Origin: Absidia repens
Lineage: Eukaryota > Mucoromycota > Mucoromycetes > Mucorales > Cunninghamellaceae
Direction: 5' to 3'
Assembly: GCA_002105175.1 (NCBI GenBank)
Contig: MCGE01000014.1
Coordinates: 744,001 to 808,000 of the forward strand
Length of the DNA: 64,000 nt
In this document: in pieces, positions 61,001 to 64,000 of the stretch
How the letters are laid out: each line of letters begins with the position of its first letter
Position numbering within the stretch: the stretch's first letter is position 1
Notes under the pieces: generated by a model
Told to the model about the DNA's origin: nothing
Databases searched by the model: none
What the model saw: the letters and a program-made list of their open reading frames with translations, nothing else
Program-made: the position numbers and the translations under genes

Positions 61001-62578
61001 AGGAATTCTTGGAATTTCATCGACAGACGAAAACTGGCGGTGGTGGCTACTGGAAAGCAAAAGGTGGTATTCCTCCCAATGAAGAAGAATTGCGAAGAAT
61101 GGCTTCTCCTGAAATGGTGTGCCTCTATGAAAGTATGTTGGTCGGGGAACGCCATCTACAAGATCTCGGGTATGGTGATGTGAATGACGATGATGAAGGT
61201 GGCGAAGGCGATACAAAACTGGAAACTGAACAACAACTAGCCCCTTGGTTTTCCACCCGAAACTTCATCAATGCAAGTCAAGGAAAAGCCATGTTGAAAT
61301 TGTATGGTGCTGGTGATCCAACTGGTCGTGGTGAAGGCTTTAGTTTCATTCGTGTTTCCATGAAGGATATCTTTTTGCGTGCTGGGGAATCGGCTGAGGA
61401 AAAACTAGGTAAGTTTTTTTCTTTTAAAAAAAGGGTGTATTGTTGTTACTGATTTATCCTACTGTTTATTTTAGCACAAATTGAAGCAAGACCCAAGAGT
61501 GCTCATCGGTATAATGTGGCGGAACAACAGCAGATTTACAGAGAAGAAGTAAAAATTCATGAACCGACTATGCAAAAGAATGAATTTCTCAATTTTTACT
61601 GTTTTACTTACCCAAATAGATTGCACGAATTTGGAAGGCGCAATTGGAAGTTTTACAAAACCCAGAAGAACCAACTCTATCGGATCATGATGAAGAAAGT
61701 GAAGCTGACGATCACGAACCACAAAGTCCATACATGGTAACTGTTGGAAGAAAATTTTTACATCGCACGCTAGGAAACATGAAAAAACTAACTATTTACA
61801 ATGTTTTGATTTTCCTTAGTCACCATCTCCTGCAACACCTTCATATCGCCGTTATGATCGAGCGGCATCCGAGATGGATGATGATGACGTATCTGTCACT
61901 GGTAGCTTCAGCTCTCGAACAAGTTATCATATGAACGATCCCAACAAACACTTGGTGATTCGACGACTAATACGGCAACCCGATGGAGAAAAAACATGGC
62001 AACAAGAAATCATTCGAGATCCGGTAGTAATCAAGTCATATTTGCGACAACGACAAATGATTGAAGAAGAGGCTACGTCGTAAGTCCAATAAACCCCCCC
62101 CACTCCACCACACGATTATGAACTGACATTGAATTTCACCTTTAGTACGGAAGCCTTGGAACCTACAGATGATGCAGAAAAGAATGCTAGAATGAAGAAA
62201 CGAATTCAAGACCAATTAGCCAAATTGAAACGAAATGCAGAACGCCGACGACAACGAAACCTCACAAAACAGGCAGGATTGGCGGAAAATCCCGTATTGG
62301 GGCTGATTCGTGGCAAGCGTGGAGAAGGAGCCATGGTAAGAAAAATTGAATGAAAGGAAACTGTGTCACTTACTTTATTGTATTAATCGTAGCGCCGATG
62401 TGGTAACTGTGGTCAACTGGGTCATATGAAAACAAACAAGAACTGCCCAATGTTCTATGTGGTGAATGGTCAGCAGAATGGCAATTCCGGCGGAAATACC
62501 CCAATAAATCAGGCTGGCACGCCAGTGACACCGGCAACACCTTTGTCTGAAAACTTGAATGGATCTCTACCCCCATGA
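58002..62578 (+). CDS. TAF1: Transcription initiation factor TFIID subunit 1 (TAF1)
   Basis: Exons: 58002..58070, 58237..58978, 59055..59269, 59343..59464, 59561..59582, 59648..59875, 59940..60122, 60194..60496, 60589..61408, 61475..61548, 61620..61736, 61820..62079, 62146..62335, 62393..62578; 1176 aa, in phase. The N-terminal TBP-binding region (GYLFGNVDEHGRLDNDLDE) is followed by long acidic/low-complexity sequence. The DUF3591 core (about 390-930) includes WEDQIVWGSDD, LNRFNLSNDKFYDS and YYRKTEP. It ends with a helical KRIQDQLAKLKRN segment and a zinc knuckle C1118-x2-C1121-x4-H1126-x6-C1133. There are no bromodomains, as in other fungi, where Bdf1-type proteins supply them. Start 58002 was used; ATG at 57997 is out of frame and soon stops. 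AATAAA at 62665-62670. Confidence 0.95.
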
Positions 62579-62959
62579 ATAGTATTGTTATCTTATTATC
62601 AATTTAGTATTTAGTTTTAGCTACCATCATGTTATTTATTACTTTTTTTTGGCTCTTTTGATCAAATAAAATTTGCTTAAATTTTAATCGCTCTGTCGTT
62701 GTCTACCTTTGCGCTTTTTAGGGGTGGGGGTGGGGATACAGAAATTGGGAGGGGGTATCATTCTTTTTTTGGGACAGGTGTAAGGGAACTACACACACTG
62801 GCGTCTATTTTTTTTCTACATACACCAATACACCATTCAAGCGGAGTAATTATGAAAAAGTGGAAGTATAGCAGATAGCCAAGTGTGTTGTTGCTATGAA
62901 GTACTGAAAAGATATTTTGCCCTTGAATGATGTCTTAAACTGTCCGGTTCGGTAAAAGT
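62579..62959. other. TAF1 3' flank
   Basis: AATAAA at 62665-62670 and a G-rich patch near 62722-62740. No gene. Confidence 0.45.
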
Positions 62960-63830
62960 AATACAATAAATGCCCACAGTGACGGTATAAACAGGAAAGC
63001 GAAATTGCATCGTTATTGAGGGTAGTATCCGTATTCTGATATGTAAAGCCATGTTATATCTATAAACACAACGACCTTATGGAACCGTCTTTTGCGGTTA
63101 TTTCATCATCGAAATGTAAAGTTCATCAAAAAAAAATCCGGAACCTACAATTCAGTGAGGCGACAGTTAATGTTTCAAATACCGCCCACGTGGATATTTA
63201 TTTACTCCAATTTTTTTTCCTCCTCTTCATTTTCTTCCTGGCACCACTCCCTTTAGACGACTAAACAGTCATCATCACTCTTCCCCCACCTTCTAGTATA
63301 TATTAATGTTAGCCTCTTCCTGTCACCCCATATTACCGTAATTATTTTATTTATTTTATTCACTCCATCTTGTACTCTCAATTTACCTAATTATCTACCC
63401 ACAGTTGACATCGCTGATTTCGGGGTCCGCCACTCAACGATATGGGTCCTATATAAATTTTTACAAAAAAAAAAAAAAAATCTTTTTCCCTTTCTTTTTT
63501 TTTTTTTTCTTTGCCACTTGACTTCTTTGAGGTTGTAGTGATCTTAAATTAGTGTTAGGACTAGTTTAGAAGGGTTTTCAGCTCAGGGATTACAAGATGC
63601 ATGGGGAAACTCTTTCATTATGGATTCATGATTTGGGAGCATCCATTAGTTTGCTTTTTGGAGCCTTCATTGGTTTAGTTTAGTTTCGCCTAGTTTTTAT
63701 TTGCCCATCCATCTTAATAAAACATTTCTTTATTTTGCTTCAATGAAAAATACTTCATTAGTCTCTTTCATGTCTTTATTTTGCTTCAATGAAAAATACT
63801 TCATTAGTCTCTTTCATGTCTGCACCTTCT
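62960..63830 (-). repeat. Dispersed repeat copy F (minus orientation)
   Basis: On the minus strand it reads, in order, tandem 'ttcattgaagcaaaataaag' units (63729-63820), 'aaactaaaccaatgaagg', the core AATGAAAGAGTTTCCCCATGCA (63597-63619), 'ccctgagctgaaaacccttctaaactag', then 'cacgtgggcggtatttgaaac' (about 63172-63192). The order is the same as in copies D and E. The far edge near 62960 rests on weak similarity to copy A. Confidence 0.68.
63729..63820. repeat. Perfect tandem duplication, 2 x 46 bp, inside copy F
   Basis: Two exact 46-bp units at 63729-63774 and 63775-63820. Each contains the 'ttgcttcaatgaa' word that other copies show singly. Confidence 0.9.
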
Positions 63831-64000
63831 TGTCTTTCTCATTAATTGTACACTATTTTATTTCTCATTTTATTTACGTCCTTTTAGATTAATGTAAGCT
63901 ATTCTTCAAATCCCACCTTGGACTCCCTCATGCCACCCCCTAATTGGTCCCTTGCGATAATGAACGCTGCGCTTTTAGTATAATAGTTACCAATGTATTT
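63831..64000. other. Window end, no gene seen
   Basis: AT-rich with no recognisable feature. Confidence 0.4.

Overview
The window is nuclear DNA of an early-diverging filamentous fungus, most likely Mucoromycota (Mucorales-like); I cannot name the genus. Grounds: AT-rich intergenic DNA, genes with many 50-135 nt introns (GTAAGT-type donors, TATAG/TTTAG/CAG acceptors), AATAAA signals after stops, and a purely eukaryotic, fungal gene set (SNX4/Atg24, Opy2-like anchor, Sct1-type acyltransferase, Cti6-like PHD protein, PP1, MED21, TAF1). There are no operons, prokaryotic genes, rRNA or convincing tRNA genes. I resolved 23 protein-coding genes by hand-splicing; exon sums are multiples of three for all but three of them.

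Layout. 0.6-11.6 kb, all minus strand: Opy2-like membrane anchor, BTB/CAP-Gly protein, sorting nexin 4 and two small GPI-type surface proteins. 11.9-19.6 kb: two long copies of a dispersed repeat flank a RhoGAP with two apparent membrane segments and a phospholipid scramblase. 19.9-30.7 kb, plus strand: TTC4/Cns1 co-chaperone, long-chain alcohol oxidase, casein kinase I, SERF-like small protein, PPPDE/DeSI peptidase. 31.4-40.3 kb: mitochondrial citrate carrier (minus) diverging from cytosolic isoleucyl-tRNA synthetase, then an S9A oligopeptidase. 40.3-43.4 kb: repeat-bearing spacer. 43.4-50.2 kb: GSKIP-like protein, vacuolar amino-acid transporter, MED21 and PP1. 51-57.4 kb, minus: Cti6-like PHD protein, LETM1-family mitochondrial protein, PlsC acyltransferase. 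58-62.6 kb: TAF1. The last 1 kb holds another repeat copy.

Most genes are ordinary housekeeping genes with no shared pathway; neighbours are linked by shared promoters (citrate carrier/IleRS, MED21/PP1, acyltransferase/TAF1) rather than function. The main unexplained structure is a family of non-coding dispersed repeats with at least six copies of one core in both orientations, in two subfamilies, one ending in a small perfect hairpin. Three otherwise intact conserved genes (alcohol oxidase, SERF, amino-acid transporter) each carry one apparent 1-bp indel at a homopolymer, more likely residual assembly errors than real inactivation.
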